A program made the translations under genes and the position numbers. Of a DNA stretch of 64,000 nucleotides, positions 38,601 to 45,709 are shown piece by piece. The stretch is from Protaetiibacter larvae. Lineage in GTDB: Bacteria > Actinomycetota > Actinomycetes > Actinomycetales > Microbacteriaceae. Below the pieces are notes generated by a model. It made no database searches and was not told where the DNA came from. It worked only from the letters and a program-made list of their open reading frames with translations. The stretch covers positions 930,001 to 994,000 of the forward strand of contig NZ_CP043504.1 of NCBI RefSeq assembly GCF_008365275.1. The letters run 5' to 3'. The first letter of the stretch is position 1. Every line of letters starts with the position of its first letter.

Positions 38601-39520
38601 GCACCACCGTGACCGGCGTCGGAGAGCGGTTCACCCTGCGCGCGGGCGACGCGACCGCCGAGATCGGCACGGTCGCCGCCGTGCTGTGCGCGCTGCGGGT
38701 GGGCGGGGTCGACCTCACCGAGCCGCTTCCGGTCGAGACCGCGCCGCCGCCGTTCTGCTCCGGCATCGCCCTCGCGCCCTGGCCCAACCGGGTGCGCGCC
38801 GCCCGCTGGGTGCTCGACGGCGAGGTGCAGCAGCTCGACATCACCGAGCCCGCCCGCGGCGGCGCTCTGCACGGGCTGCTCGAGTTCACCGAGTACGAGG
38901 TGCGGGAGCGAAGCGAGGACACGCTCACGCTCGGCGCGATCATCCATCCGCAGCACGGCTGGCCGTTCCTGCTCGACACCTGGGTGCGGTTCCAGCTGCT
39001 GCCGGACGGGATCGTGGTGACCCACGGCGTCCGCAACCTCTCCGACCGCCGTGCCCCCTTCGCCCTCGGCACCCACCCGTACCCCCGCATCGGCGCCTTC
39101 GATGTGGCCGAGCTCGTGCTCACGGTGCCCGCCGCGGAGTACCTCGAGGTGGACGGTCGGATGGATCCCGTCGCCTGGCACCCGGTGGACGGCGGCACCG
39201 ATCTGCGGGCCGGCCGGCGGGTGGGCGAGCTCGCGCTCGACACGGCGTTCCGCGGGCTCGGCCCGGTGGATCGCGTCGCCGCCACGCTCACGGCCCCGGA
39301 CGGCAGCCGCCTCGAGGTGCTGCAGGACGACGACTGGCGCTACCTGCAGGTGTTCACGACGCCGCTGTTCCCGAAGGCGGACGGCCTCGGCACGGCGGTC
39401 GCGATCGAGCCGATGACGGCGCCGCCGGACGCCCTCAACTCGGGCGAGGGGCTGCGCTGGCTCGAGCCCGGCGAAGCCGACGACGGCAGCTGGGGCCTGC
39501 GCTACACGCCCGCGCCGTAG
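38597..39520 (+). CDS. Aldose 1-epimerase family protein, tandem copy 2
   Basis: This 307-residue paralogue of the preceding gene shares near-identical blocks such as HPQHGWPFLLDTWVR and the APWPNRVR segment. The catalytic His lies in LGTHPYPRIG and the Glu in VAIEPMTAPPDAL. Both active-site residues are present in both copies, so both may be active. The pair arose by tandem duplication. The C-terminal end runs into a spacer with another long palindrome. Confidence 0.9.
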   Translation: MSTTVTGVGERFTLRAGDATAEIGTVAAVLCALRVGGVDLTEPLPVETAPPPFCSGIALAPWPNRVRAARWVLDGEVQQLDITEPARGGALHGLLEFTEYEVRERSEDTLTLGAIIHPQHGWPFLLDTWVRFQLLPDGIVVTHGVRNLSDRRAPFALGTHPYPRIGAFDVAELVLTVPAAEYLEVDGRMDPVAWHPVDGGTDLRAGRRVGELALDTAFRGLGPVDRVAATLTAPDGSRLEVLQDDDWRYLQVFTTPLFPKADGLGTAVAIEPMTAPPDALNSGEGLRWLEPGEADDGSWGLRYTPAP

Positions 39521-39566
39521 CCGCACCCCCGTCCCCATCCCCGTCCCCGCATTCGCCTCTGCCTCA

Positions 39567-39650
39567 CCAGAAATGCAGGAGTTTTCGCGCGCCCGGCCGC
39601 GAGCTGTTGGGCCAACAGGGGGTAGCCGCACGGTTCTCCTGCATTTCTGG
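39567..39650. repeat. Palindrome of the CCAGAAATGCAGGAG family, copy 1
   Basis: Perfect 15-base arms (39567-39581 and 39636-39650) surround a 54-base loop that contains a small CTGTTG/CAACAG inverted repeat. A second element with the same arms lies at 44445-44526. Confidence 0.92.
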
Positions 39651-39709
39651 GGTGGCGGCGGAGGGGATTCGGCTGCCCGCAAGCGCGGCGGGCCCGGCAG
39701 GATGGAGCG

Positions 39710-40783
39710 GTGAGTCCGGATGCCGCCCCCCGCCCTGCCCAACTGCGACGGTGGCGTCGCTACCTCGCAGCCGAGCGCGCCGAGGCCGCGGTGTACCGCG
39801 ATCTCGCACGGCGGCGCGAGGGACGCGAGCGCGAGATCCTCATGGCGCTCGCCGAGGCGGAGTCGCGGCACGAGGCGCACTGGCTCCAGCTGCTGGGGCC
39901 GTCGGCCGAGCCCGCGCCGCGACCGGATCTGCGCACCCGGTTCTTCGGCTTCCTCGCGAAGCGTCTCGGGTTCCTCTTCGTGCTCGTGCTCGCACAGCGC
40001 GCTGAAGCCCGTTCGCCCTACGACGACGACGCGGACGCCACCGCGCAGATGGCCGCCGACGAACGCATCCACGGCGAGGTGCTGCGCGGGCTCGCGGCGC
40101 GGGGGCGCACCCAGCTCTCCGGCAGCTTCCGGGCGGCGGTGTTCGGCGCCAACGACGGCCTCGTCTCGAATCTGGCCCTCGTGCTCGGCATCGGGGCGAC
40201 CGGGGTGAGCCCGCGCGTCGTGCTGTTCACGGGCATCGCGGGACTGCTCGCGGGCGCACTCTCCATGGGGGCGGGCGAGTACGTGTCGGTGCGGTCGCAG
40301 CGTGAACTGCTCGCGGCATCCCGACCGGACCCGGAGTCCCAGACCGCGCTTCCCCACCTCGACGTCGACGAGAACGAGTTGGCGCTCGTATATCGCGCTC
40401 GCGGCATGGACCAGACCGAGGCGGAGGCGCACGCGCGCGAGGTGCTCGCGACCCACCACCTCGACGCGGACGCGCCCCCCGAGGAGTTCGATCCGGACGA
40501 GGCGGTCGGTTCGCCGTGGCGCGCCGCGATCTCGAGCTTCCTGTTCTTCGCCTCGGGTGCCCTCATCGCGGTGCTGCCGTACCTCTTCGGGTTGAATGGA
40601 CTGCCGGCGGTCGCTCTGGCGGCGGGGCTGGTCGGGATCGCGCTGCTCGCGACGGGCGCGGTGGTCGGCATCCTCTCGGGGGCATCGCCGCTCCGGCGGG
40701 CGCTCAGACAGCTCGGGATCGGCTTCGGCGCGGCCGCGGCGACCTACCTGCTGGGCCTGGTCTTCGGCGCCTCGGTCGGCTGA
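39710..40783 (+). CDS. VIT1/CCC1-family metal transporter with N-terminal ferritin-like domain
   Basis: This 357-residue protein has an N-terminal helical domain (~residues 15-140) with ERAEAAVYRDLARR and AEAESRHEAHW, matching rubrerythrin/erythrin-like di-iron domains. The C-terminal VIT domain has VFGANDGLVSNLALVLGI, GALSMGAGEYVSVRSQRELL and about five helices. Such fusions (MbfA-like) export iron or manganese, with the ferritin-like part sensing or channelling metal. GTG is the start, with CAGGAT six bases upstream. Confidence 0.88.
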   Translation: MSPDAAPRPAQLRRWRRYLAAERAEAAVYRDLARRREGREREILMALAEAESRHEAHWLQLLGPSAEPAPRPDLRTRFFGFLAKRLGFLFVLVLAQRAEARSPYDDDADATAQMAADERIHGEVLRGLAARGRTQLSGSFRAAVFGANDGLVSNLALVLGIGATGVSPRVVLFTGIAGLLAGALSMGAGEYVSVRSQRELLAASRPDPESQTALPHLDVDENELALVYRARGMDQTEAEAHAREVLATHHLDADAPPEEFDPDEAVGSPWRAAISSFLFFASGALIAVLPYLFGLNGLPAVALAAGLVGIALLATGAVVGILSGASPLRRALRQLGIGFGAAAATYLLGLVFGASVG

Positions 40784-40833
40784 GCCGGCGACCGGTGGTC
40801 GCGGGATCCCCGCTGCGCGTGCACACTGGACTC

Positions 40834-41238
40834 ATGGACCGCGCCGACCTCGTGCTGCTGCGTCGCGCCCGCGACCGCATGGATCGCGAGTACGCGCAGC
40901 CGCTCGACGTGGCCGCGCTCGCCCGCACGGCGCTCATGTCGGCGGGTCACTTCTCGCGCAGCTTCCGCGCCGCGTACGGGGAGACCCCCTACGGCTACCT
41001 CATGACCCGCCGCATCGAGCGCGCGAAGGCGCTGCTGCGCCGCGGCGACCTGAGCGTCACCGAGGTCTGCCTCGCGGTCGGCTGCACCTCGCTGGGCTCG
41101 TTCAGCGCGCGCTTCACCGAGCTCGTCGGCGTCAGCCCGAGCGCGTACCGGGCGGCCGCGCATCCGGACGCCGCGGAGGCGGCGCTCGACGGCATCCCGT
41201 GCGTGTCGAAGGCGGTCACGCGCCCGGTCAGGATCTGA
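40834..41238 (+). CDS. AraC-family transcriptional regulator (DNA-binding domain only)
   Basis: This 134-residue protein consists almost entirely of the two-helix-turn-helix AraC domain: VAALARTALMSAGHFSRSFRA and VCLAVGCTSLGSFSARFTELVG. There is no sensor domain. It lies 37 bases upstream of a VOC-family gene. AraC-VOC pairs are common in Actinobacteria, so it may regulate that gene. A CACACT box ends six bases before the ATG. Confidence 0.9.
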   Translation: MDRADLVLLRRARDRMDREYAQPLDVAALARTALMSAGHFSRSFRAAYGETPYGYLMTRRIERAKALLRRGDLSVTEVCLAVGCTSLGSFSARFTELVGVSPSAYRAAAHPDAAEAALDGIPCVSKAVTRPVRI

Positions 41239-41275
41239 GAAGCGGCCGAGGCGGCATCCGTCGTACCGTGACGGC

Positions 41276-41677
41276 ATGACGATCTCACTGCAGCACAGCT
41301 ACATCGCTTTCGACGACGCCGAGGCGGCGCTCACCTTCTACCGCGACGTGCTCGGGTTCTCGGTGCTCCGCGACGTCGACCTGGGTGGCGGTCAGCGCTG
41401 GATCACCGTGGCACCGGCCGGTTCGGATGTCTCGATCGTGCTCACCCCGGTGGGCGCGGGGGAGTCGGATGCCGACCGCGAGCTGCTCGCCGACCTGCTC
41501 GCGAAGGGGGTGCTGCCGGGTGCGGTGCTCGCCACCGACGACCTCGACGGCGACTTCGAGCGGATCGCGGCGTCGGGCGCCGACATCCAGCAGGAGCCCA
41601 TGGACCAGCCGTGGGGTGTGCGGGATGCCGCGTTCCGCGACCCGGCCGGCAACCAGCTGCGGCTCACCGCGCGCTGA
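41276..41677 (+). CDS. VOC (glyoxalase/bleomycin-resistance fold) family protein
   Basis: This 133-residue protein is one VOC repeat pair: SYIAFDDAEAALTFYRDVLGF at the start (shown here as DDAEAALTFYRDVLGF) and DAAFRDPAGNQLRLT at the end. Members include glyoxalases, dioxygenases and antibiotic-binding proteins; the role here is open. A TACCGT box ends six bases before the ATG, so it has its own leaderless promoter beside the AraC gene. Confidence 0.88.
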   Translation: MTISLQHSYIAFDDAEAALTFYRDVLGFSVLRDVDLGGGQRWITVAPAGSDVSIVLTPVGAGESDADRELLADLLAKGVLPGAVLATDDLDGDFERIAASGADIQQEPMDQPWGVRDAAFRDPAGNQLRLTAR

Positions 41678-41740
41678 TGTGCGTGCTGTGGCTGCCCGAC
41701 GGGCGCTGGACCCCGGTGCCGCGTCGGGTCGCGCCCTCCG

Positions 41741-41778
41741 CTGATCGAATGCCGCCCGAAGGGCGGTGTATCGAGATC
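41741..41778. repeat. REP-like hairpin, copy 3
   Basis: CTGATCGAATGCCGCCC, then GAA, then GGGCGGTGTATCGAGATC, again in the gap between two convergent genes. Here the arm lies 13 bases from the minus-strand stop rather than over it. Confidence 0.82.
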
Positions 41779-41790
41779 CCCGATCCCCAG

Positions 41791-42555
41791 CTACCCGAGC
41801 ACCCCCACGACCGCCGTCGCGTCCCGCTCCTCGTCGCGCACGACGCGCACCACGAGCCCCGCAGCCTCCAGCAGTGACGCCGTCCGCGCGCTCATCCGCT
41901 CGCCCGTCTCGATGATCGCCCGCCCGCCGGGTGCGAGCCACTGCCCGCACCCGGCGGCGATCCGCGCCTGAATCGCGTGCCCGTCGGCCCCGCCGTCGAG
42001 CGCCACCCGGTGCTCGAAGTCACGTGCCTCGGACGGCATGAAGGCGATCTCGTCGCTCGGCACGTAGGGCGCGTTCGCCACGATGAGGTCGACCCGCCCG
42101 CGCAGCGCTGCCGGCAGCGCGTCGTACAGGTCGCCCTCGAGCACGCGCCCGGGCGGCAGGTTGCGCCGGGCGACCGCGACGGCATCCGGGTCGATGTCGG
42201 ATGCCCACACCTCCGCGTCGGGTCGACGCGCCCGGATCGCGGCCGCCACCGCGCCCACCCCGCAGCACAGCTCCACGACGACGGCGCCCGCAGGCAGCCC
42301 CTCGACGCCCAGCTCGACGAGCAGCTCGGTGCGCACCCGCGGCACGAACACTCCGGGCGCCACCGCCACCCGCAGCCCGTCGAACGCCGCCCAGCCGAGC
42401 AGCGTCTCGAGCGGCTCACCCGCGACCCGTCGCACGACGAGCGCCTCGAGCGCAGCCCCGGATGCCGCCTCCCGCAGCAGGGCGGCCTCGTCCTCCGCGA
42501 ACACACAGCCGGCGGCGCGCAACCGCTCCACCAGCGGATCGGCGGTCTCGGTCAT
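41791..42555 (-). CDS. PrmC/HemK-like methyltransferase paralogue (NAPY motif)
   Basis: This 254-residue SAM-dependent methyltransferase keeps the PrmC layout. The N-terminal RRVAGEPLETLLGWAAFDG and VAPGVFVPRVRTELLVE match the release-factor glutamine methylase. The SAM loop is VVELCCGVGAVAAAI and the catalytic motif is VANAPYVPSDE, that is NAPY in place of NPPY. The Ala change suggests a specialised paralogue rather than the housekeeping PrmC. A TACCGT box lies eight bases before the ATG. Confidence 0.82.
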   Translation of the reverse strand: MTETADPLVERLRAAGCVFAEDEAALLREAASGAALEALVVRRVAGEPLETLLGWAAFDGLRVAVAPGVFVPRVRTELLVELGVEGLPAGAVVVELCCGVGAVAAAIRARRPDAEVWASDIDPDAVAVARRNLPPGRVLEGDLYDALPAALRGRVDLIVANAPYVPSDEIAFMPSEARDFEHRVALDGGADGHAIQARIAAGCGQWLAPGGRAIIETGERMSARTASLLEAAGLVVRVVRDEERDATAVVGVLG

Positions 42556-42592
42556 CGCGCCCCACGGTACCGCTTCGCGCTACCGTCTTCTC

Positions 42593-43108
42593 GTGCTGGA
42601 ACTCATCATCCGCATCGCCGCCGCGCTCGGCGCCTGGCTTCTGTTGACCGCGGCCATCTACCAGGCGTCGCTCGAGCTGCGCGACGAGCAGCTCGACCGC
42701 GCCCGTCTCTCGGAGGCGGTGGATGCCGTGCCGTCCGTGCGGCCCCTGTCGCCGTGGTGGTGGCTGCTGCCGCCCGTCGCCTACCTGCTGCGGCGGAGCC
42801 GGGTGAAGAGGCAGCGCGAGGCCATCATGAAAGTGCTCGACGCCGACCAGCTGCGGCAGTTCGTGGAGTTCACCGACAAGGCCCAGGGCTGGCTGCTGGT
42901 CGCCGCGGGAGCGGTGCTCATCGCGATCAAGGAGACCTGGGAACTGTCCGAGCTGCTGGAGTGGCCGCTCTGGTTGCTGATCCTCGTGACCCTGGTGGCC
43001 GTGCTCGTGGCCCTCGGCCACACGGTGGCTCGCACGATCGGCTCGTACCGGGTGCTGCATCCCGACGCTCCTCGGCCGTCCCGCGGGGCACGCCCCGCCC
43101 GGCCGTAG
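42593..43108 (+). CDS. Hypothetical membrane protein
   Basis: This 171-residue protein was not recognised. It has a hydrophobic N-terminal helix (LIIRIAAALGAWLLLTAAIY), a basic cytosolic stretch with LLRRSRVKRQREAIMKVLD, a short hydrophobic segment and a C-terminal helix (WPLWLLILVTLVAVLVAL), ending in a Pro/Arg-rich tail. The GTG start is set by a TACCGT box exactly six bases upstream; longer frames run back into the divergent gene. Confidence 0.72.
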   Translation: MLELIIRIAAALGAWLLLTAAIYQASLELRDEQLDRARLSEAVDAVPSVRPLSPWWWLLPPVAYLLRRSRVKRQREAIMKVLDADQLRQFVEFTDKAQGWLLVAAGAVLIAIKETWELSELLEWPLWLLILVTLVAVLVALGHTVARTIGSYRVLHPDAPRPSRGARPARP

Positions 43109-43180
43109 ACACGCGCCCCCGAGCCCGAGGATACTGAGCCTCATCCGGGCCACCCGGGTCCGAGACGGGAGCACAACGGC

Positions 43181-43498
43181 GTGCAATTCGAGGTGAAGGC
43201 CGACAAGGGCGGCCACTACTCATGGTGGTTGATCGCGAGCAACGGCCAGACCGTCGCGTGGGCGGGTGAGTCGTTCGCCTCCAAGTCGAACGCGAACCGC
43301 GCCGCCGAGGCGTTCAAGGTGGGGGCGACGGCAGCCGAGTACGAGCTCTACGAGAACAAGGGCGGCCACTGGAGTTGGCGGGCCCACCGCGGGGGCCACA
43401 TCGTGGCGGTTCCCGGGGAGTCCTTCGCCTCCAAGTCGAACGCGCAGCGTGCCGCCGACAACGTGCGCGACAAGGCGGGCGAGGCGACCGGGCCGTAG
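43181..43498 (+). CDS. DUF1508 (YegP-like) protein with two repeats
   Basis: This 105-residue protein consists of two tandem DUF1508 units. The first has KGGHYSWWLIASNGQTVAWA and the second KGGHWSWRAHRGGHIVAVPG, each followed by GESFASKSNAxRAA. The YegP family is small, widespread and of unknown function, and is often stress-related. The start is GTG, and no obvious partner lies nearby. Confidence 0.9.
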   Translation: MQFEVKADKGGHYSWWLIASNGQTVAWAGESFASKSNANRAAEAFKVGATAAEYELYENKGGHWSWRAHRGGHIVAVPGESFASKSNAQRAADNVRDKAGEATGP

Positions 43499-43527
43499 CG
43501 GCCGGGTGCTCGCGTGGTGGTGCGCGG

Positions 43528-43600
43528 TGGGCCCGGTGGGGCTCGAACCCACGACCCGCGGATTAAAAGTCCGATGCTCTACCGACTGAGCTACAGGCCC
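43528..43600 (-). tRNA. tRNA-Lys (anticodon TTT)
   Basis: Read on the minus strand, GGGCCTG pairs with CGGGCCC in the acceptor stem (one G-U). AGCTCAGTCGGTAGAGC forms the D arm, CGGACTTTTAATCCG the anticodon arm with TTT, and the T arm has GGTTCGAGCCCC. The length is 73 bases with A as discriminator. The genomic sequence after it is CCG, so a complete CCA is not encoded. Confidence 0.97.
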
Positions 43601-43656
43601 GATGTGTCCAGGGTAGTCGTCGGCGCGGGGCTCGGTTGCCGGGGGAGAATGGGGCG

Positions 43657-44286
43657 ATGGCCGACGACTTCCACAAGCCCGCGCTCTTCGGGGGGCGCGA
43701 GTTCGAGGCGTTCCCGGGGGCACGGGATCCGGCCGCCGTCATGCGGATCGCCCACGACACGGCGCGCTCCCTGCTCGCGCGCGTGCGCGACAGCGACGAT
43801 CCCGAGGTGGTGGATCGGGTCGTCCGCTTCACCGACGAGCACGGGCTCGACGCGGTCGCCGAGCTGTGGGCGGCATCCGGTCCCCGCACGCTGCCGGGGG
43901 CGCTCTGGCGCATCTACCTGCTGCGGGTGATGATCCGCCAGGACCCGGCTGGCGTGGCGCTGCTGTTCCAGCGCGGCACCGAGGTGCTGGCGACGATCGA
44001 TCCGGTGATCGCCGGCGCCCCGAGCCCCGCCGGGCCGAGCGAGGTGCTCGAACTGGCGGACCGCATCCTGCACGGGGTGTTCGACGGGGACTTCCCGCAC
44101 GCGCTCGAGCGCGCGGCGGCGTTCTGCCGGGTAGAGGCGGCGGGCGCCACGAGCATCGCCGACGATCAGGAGGCGGCGAGCCCTGAGCGCGCCACCGAGC
44201 TCACGACGCGCGCATCCCGCCTCGCGCTGATGGCCGACGAGCTCGCCGCCTGTGCCCGGCTCGCCCACGACGACGCGCTCGAATAG
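43657..44286 (+). CDS. Hypothetical alpha-helical protein
   Basis: This 209-residue protein was not recognised. It is all-helical in character (VMRIAHDTARSLLARVRDS; LWRIYLLRVMIRQDP; ALERAAAFCRVEAAG) with no signal peptide or membrane segment. It opens with MADDFHKPALFGGREFEAF. The ATG at 43657 is chosen because GAGAAT ends six bases before it; an ATG 21 bases upstream lacks this. A repeat-filled gap of about 620 bases follows. Confidence 0.78.
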   Translation: MADDFHKPALFGGREFEAFPGARDPAAVMRIAHDTARSLLARVRDSDDPEVVDRVVRFTDEHGLDAVAELWAASGPRTLPGALWRIYLLRVMIRQDPAGVALLFQRGTEVLATIDPVIAGAPSPAGPSEVLELADRILHGVFDGDFPHALERAAAFCRVEAAGATSIADDQEAASPERATELTTRASRLALMADELAACARLAHDDALE

Positions 44287-44293
44287 CGTCACG

Positions 44294-44357
44294 GAAGCGG
44301 GCTCGAACGCCTCGGGAGGCCGCCAGCGCCACCGGTGCGCCCGTTCGAGCCTGCTTC
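44294..44357. repeat. 16-base-arm palindrome
   Basis: GAAGCGGGCTCGAACG (44294-44309) and CGTTCGAGCCTGCTTC (44342-44357) pair with one G-U. It lies just after the helical hypothetical gene and may terminate it. Confidence 0.85.
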
Positions 44358-44444
44358 GGTGGTGACGCCGCGCGCGCTGGCCGCCGCGGGCGCCCGGGGC
44401 CGCGCACGCATCGCGGGGGTGCCCCCGTCGGGGTCCCGCTGTGC

Positions 44445-44526
44445 CAGAAATGCAGGAGATTCGGCCGCTTCGCGCGCCGGGTACCCGCGGTTCCTGGCAC
44501 CCCCGGCCGAGTCTCCTGCATTTCTG
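44445..44526. repeat. Palindrome of the CCAGAAATGCAGGAG family, copy 2
   Basis: Arms of 23 bases (44445-44467 and 44504-44526) pair at 22 positions. The outer 14 bases, CAGAAATGCAGGAG, are identical to the element at 39567-39650, while the loop is unrelated. Confidence 0.92.
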
Positions 44527-44653
44527 AGGGTGGTTATTGCTCTCCGGTGGGGGATGACGCGCGTCGCGTAGACTGTCGGGGCCGGGCCGCAGTAACCCCG
44601 GGCTCCACTTTTCGCCGCTTCGAGCGGCCTTGCGCCGAGAGGCGTTTCTGCGG

Positions 44654-44698
44654 CTCGGCGCTTCTGTGCTCGGCGCTTCTGTGCTCAGCGCTTCTGCG
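44654..44698 (+). repeat. Three tandem 15-base repeats
   Basis: CTCGGCGCTTCTGTG occurs twice in a row, and a third copy follows with two changes (CTCAGCGCTTCTGCG). It is not inside a credible gene. Confidence 0.95.
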
Positions 44699-44763
44699 CC
44701 CGGCACGAGCCCGCTCCCGGGATGCGCCCGTAGTCAGGCTGCGCCCGTGCCCCGGCATCCCAT

Positions 44764-44880
44764 CTCAAGGAGTGCGGCAACCCAACTCACGGAGTGCGGA
44801 TGCTGGAGCGGCAACTCTCGTCACATCCGCCTCAGGGGCAACGTCGACTCCTTGATTTGGGAGGCTCGACTCCTTGATTC
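44764..44880. repeat. Nested repeat element with 22-base offsets
   Basis: Outer arms CAAGGAGT (44766) and ACTCCTTG (44847) flank inner arms GCGGATG (44796) and CATCCGC (44824). On the left GGAGTGCGG repeats after 22 bases; on the right TCGACTCCTTGATT also repeats after 22 bases. Confidence 0.75.
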
Positions 44881-44905
44881 GGGGGTGGGGTGGGGTGGGG
44901 TGGGG
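44881..44905 (+). repeat. G5-T-(G4-T)x4 tract, G-quadruplex-capable
   Basis: Five runs of four or five G are each separated by one T, six bases beyond the pstB stop. This is a textbook short-loop G-quadruplex motif on the plus strand. In the pstB transcript the same region is C-rich. Confidence 0.85.
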
Positions 44906-44911
44906 CTCAGC

Positions 44912-45691
44912 TCACCCGAACTTGCCGGAGACGTAGTCCTCGGTGGCCTGCACGCTCGGGGTCGAGAAGATCTTGATCGTGTCGTCGAACTCGATGAGCT
45001 TGCCGGGCTTGCCGGTGCCCTCGATGTTGAAGAAGGCGGTGCGGTCGGAGACGCGCGAGGCCTGCTGCATGTTGTGGGTCACGATGACGATCGTGTACTC
45101 GGTCTTGAGCTCCTCGATGAGGTCCTCGATGGCGAGCGTCGAGATGGGGTCGAGGGCGGAGCACGGCTCGTCCATGAGGATCACCTCGGGCGAGACCGCG
45201 ATCGTGCGGGCGATGCACAACCGCTGCTGCTGACCGCCGGAGAGGCCCGATCCCGGCTTGTCGAGGCGGTCCTTCACCTCGTTCCACAGGTTGGCGCCGC
45301 GCAGCGACTTCTCGACGAGGTCGTCGGCGTCGGGCTTCGAGATGCGCTTGTTGTTGAGGCGCACGCCGGCGAGCACGTTCTCGCGGATCGACATGGTGGG
45401 GAACGGGTTCGGTCGCTGGAACACCATGCCCACCTGGCGACGCACGAGCACCGGGTCGACACCCGGGCCGTAGAGGTTGTTGCCGTCGATGAGCACCTCG
45501 CCCTCGACGCGCGCGCCGGGGATCACCTCGTGCATGCGGTTGAGGGTGCGGATGAAGGTCGACTTGCCGCAGCCGGAGGGGCCGATGAAGGCGGTGACGG
45601 TGCGCGGCTCGATCGTGAGGGTGACGCCCTCGACGGCGCGGAACCCGCCGTAGTAGACGTTGAGGTCGCGGACCTCGATGCGCTTGGACAT
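44912..45691 (-). CDS. pstB: Phosphate ABC transporter ATP-binding protein
   Basis: This 259-residue ATPase energises phosphate import. Motifs: Walker [21 protein letters not shown]-loop [10 protein letters not shown], signature [16 protein letters not shown] and Walker [14 protein letters not shown]. All match PstB closely. It is the last gene of pstSCAB, 18 bases after pstA. The operon end runs into a G-rich tract. Confidence 0.98.
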   Translation of the reverse strand: MSKRIEVRDLNVYYGGFRAVEGVTLTIEPRTVTAFIGPSGCGKSTFIRTLNRMHEVIPGARVEGEVLIDGNNLYGPGVDPVLVRRQVGMVFQRPNPFPTMSIRENVLAGVRLNNKRISKPDADDLVEKSLRGANLWNEVKDRLDKPGSGLSGGQQQRLCIARTIAVSPEVILMDEPCSALDPISTLAIEDLIEELKTEYTIVIVTHNMQQASRVSDRTAFFNIEGTGKPGKLIEFDDTIKIFSTPSVQATEDYVSGKFG

Positions 45692-45709
45692 GGATTCCTT
45701 CGGGTTGGG

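Larger units (their letters stand above)
44287..44911. other. Gene-free region packed with repeats
   Basis: No convincing gene lies in these 625 bases. In order they hold a 16-base-arm palindrome, a 23-base-arm palindrome, a TAGACT box at 44569 followed by small hairpins, a 15-base unit repeated three times, a nested inverted/direct repeat with 22-base offsets, and a G4-T tract abutting pstB. Open frames here simply translate the repeats. Confidence 0.85.

Noticed and set aside
44654-44698. CRISPR array
   Set aside because: The 15-base units are contiguous with no spacers, and no cas genes are in the window.
44569-44700. SRP (4.5S) RNA or 6C RNA gene
   Set aside because: The conserved SRP tetraloop core and the C-rich loops of 6C RNA are absent.
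44547-44855. Possible 102-residue protein in the gap before pstB
   Set aside because: It translates the 15-base tandem repeats (CSALLCSALL pattern) and the nested repeat; it has no ribosome site or conserved features.
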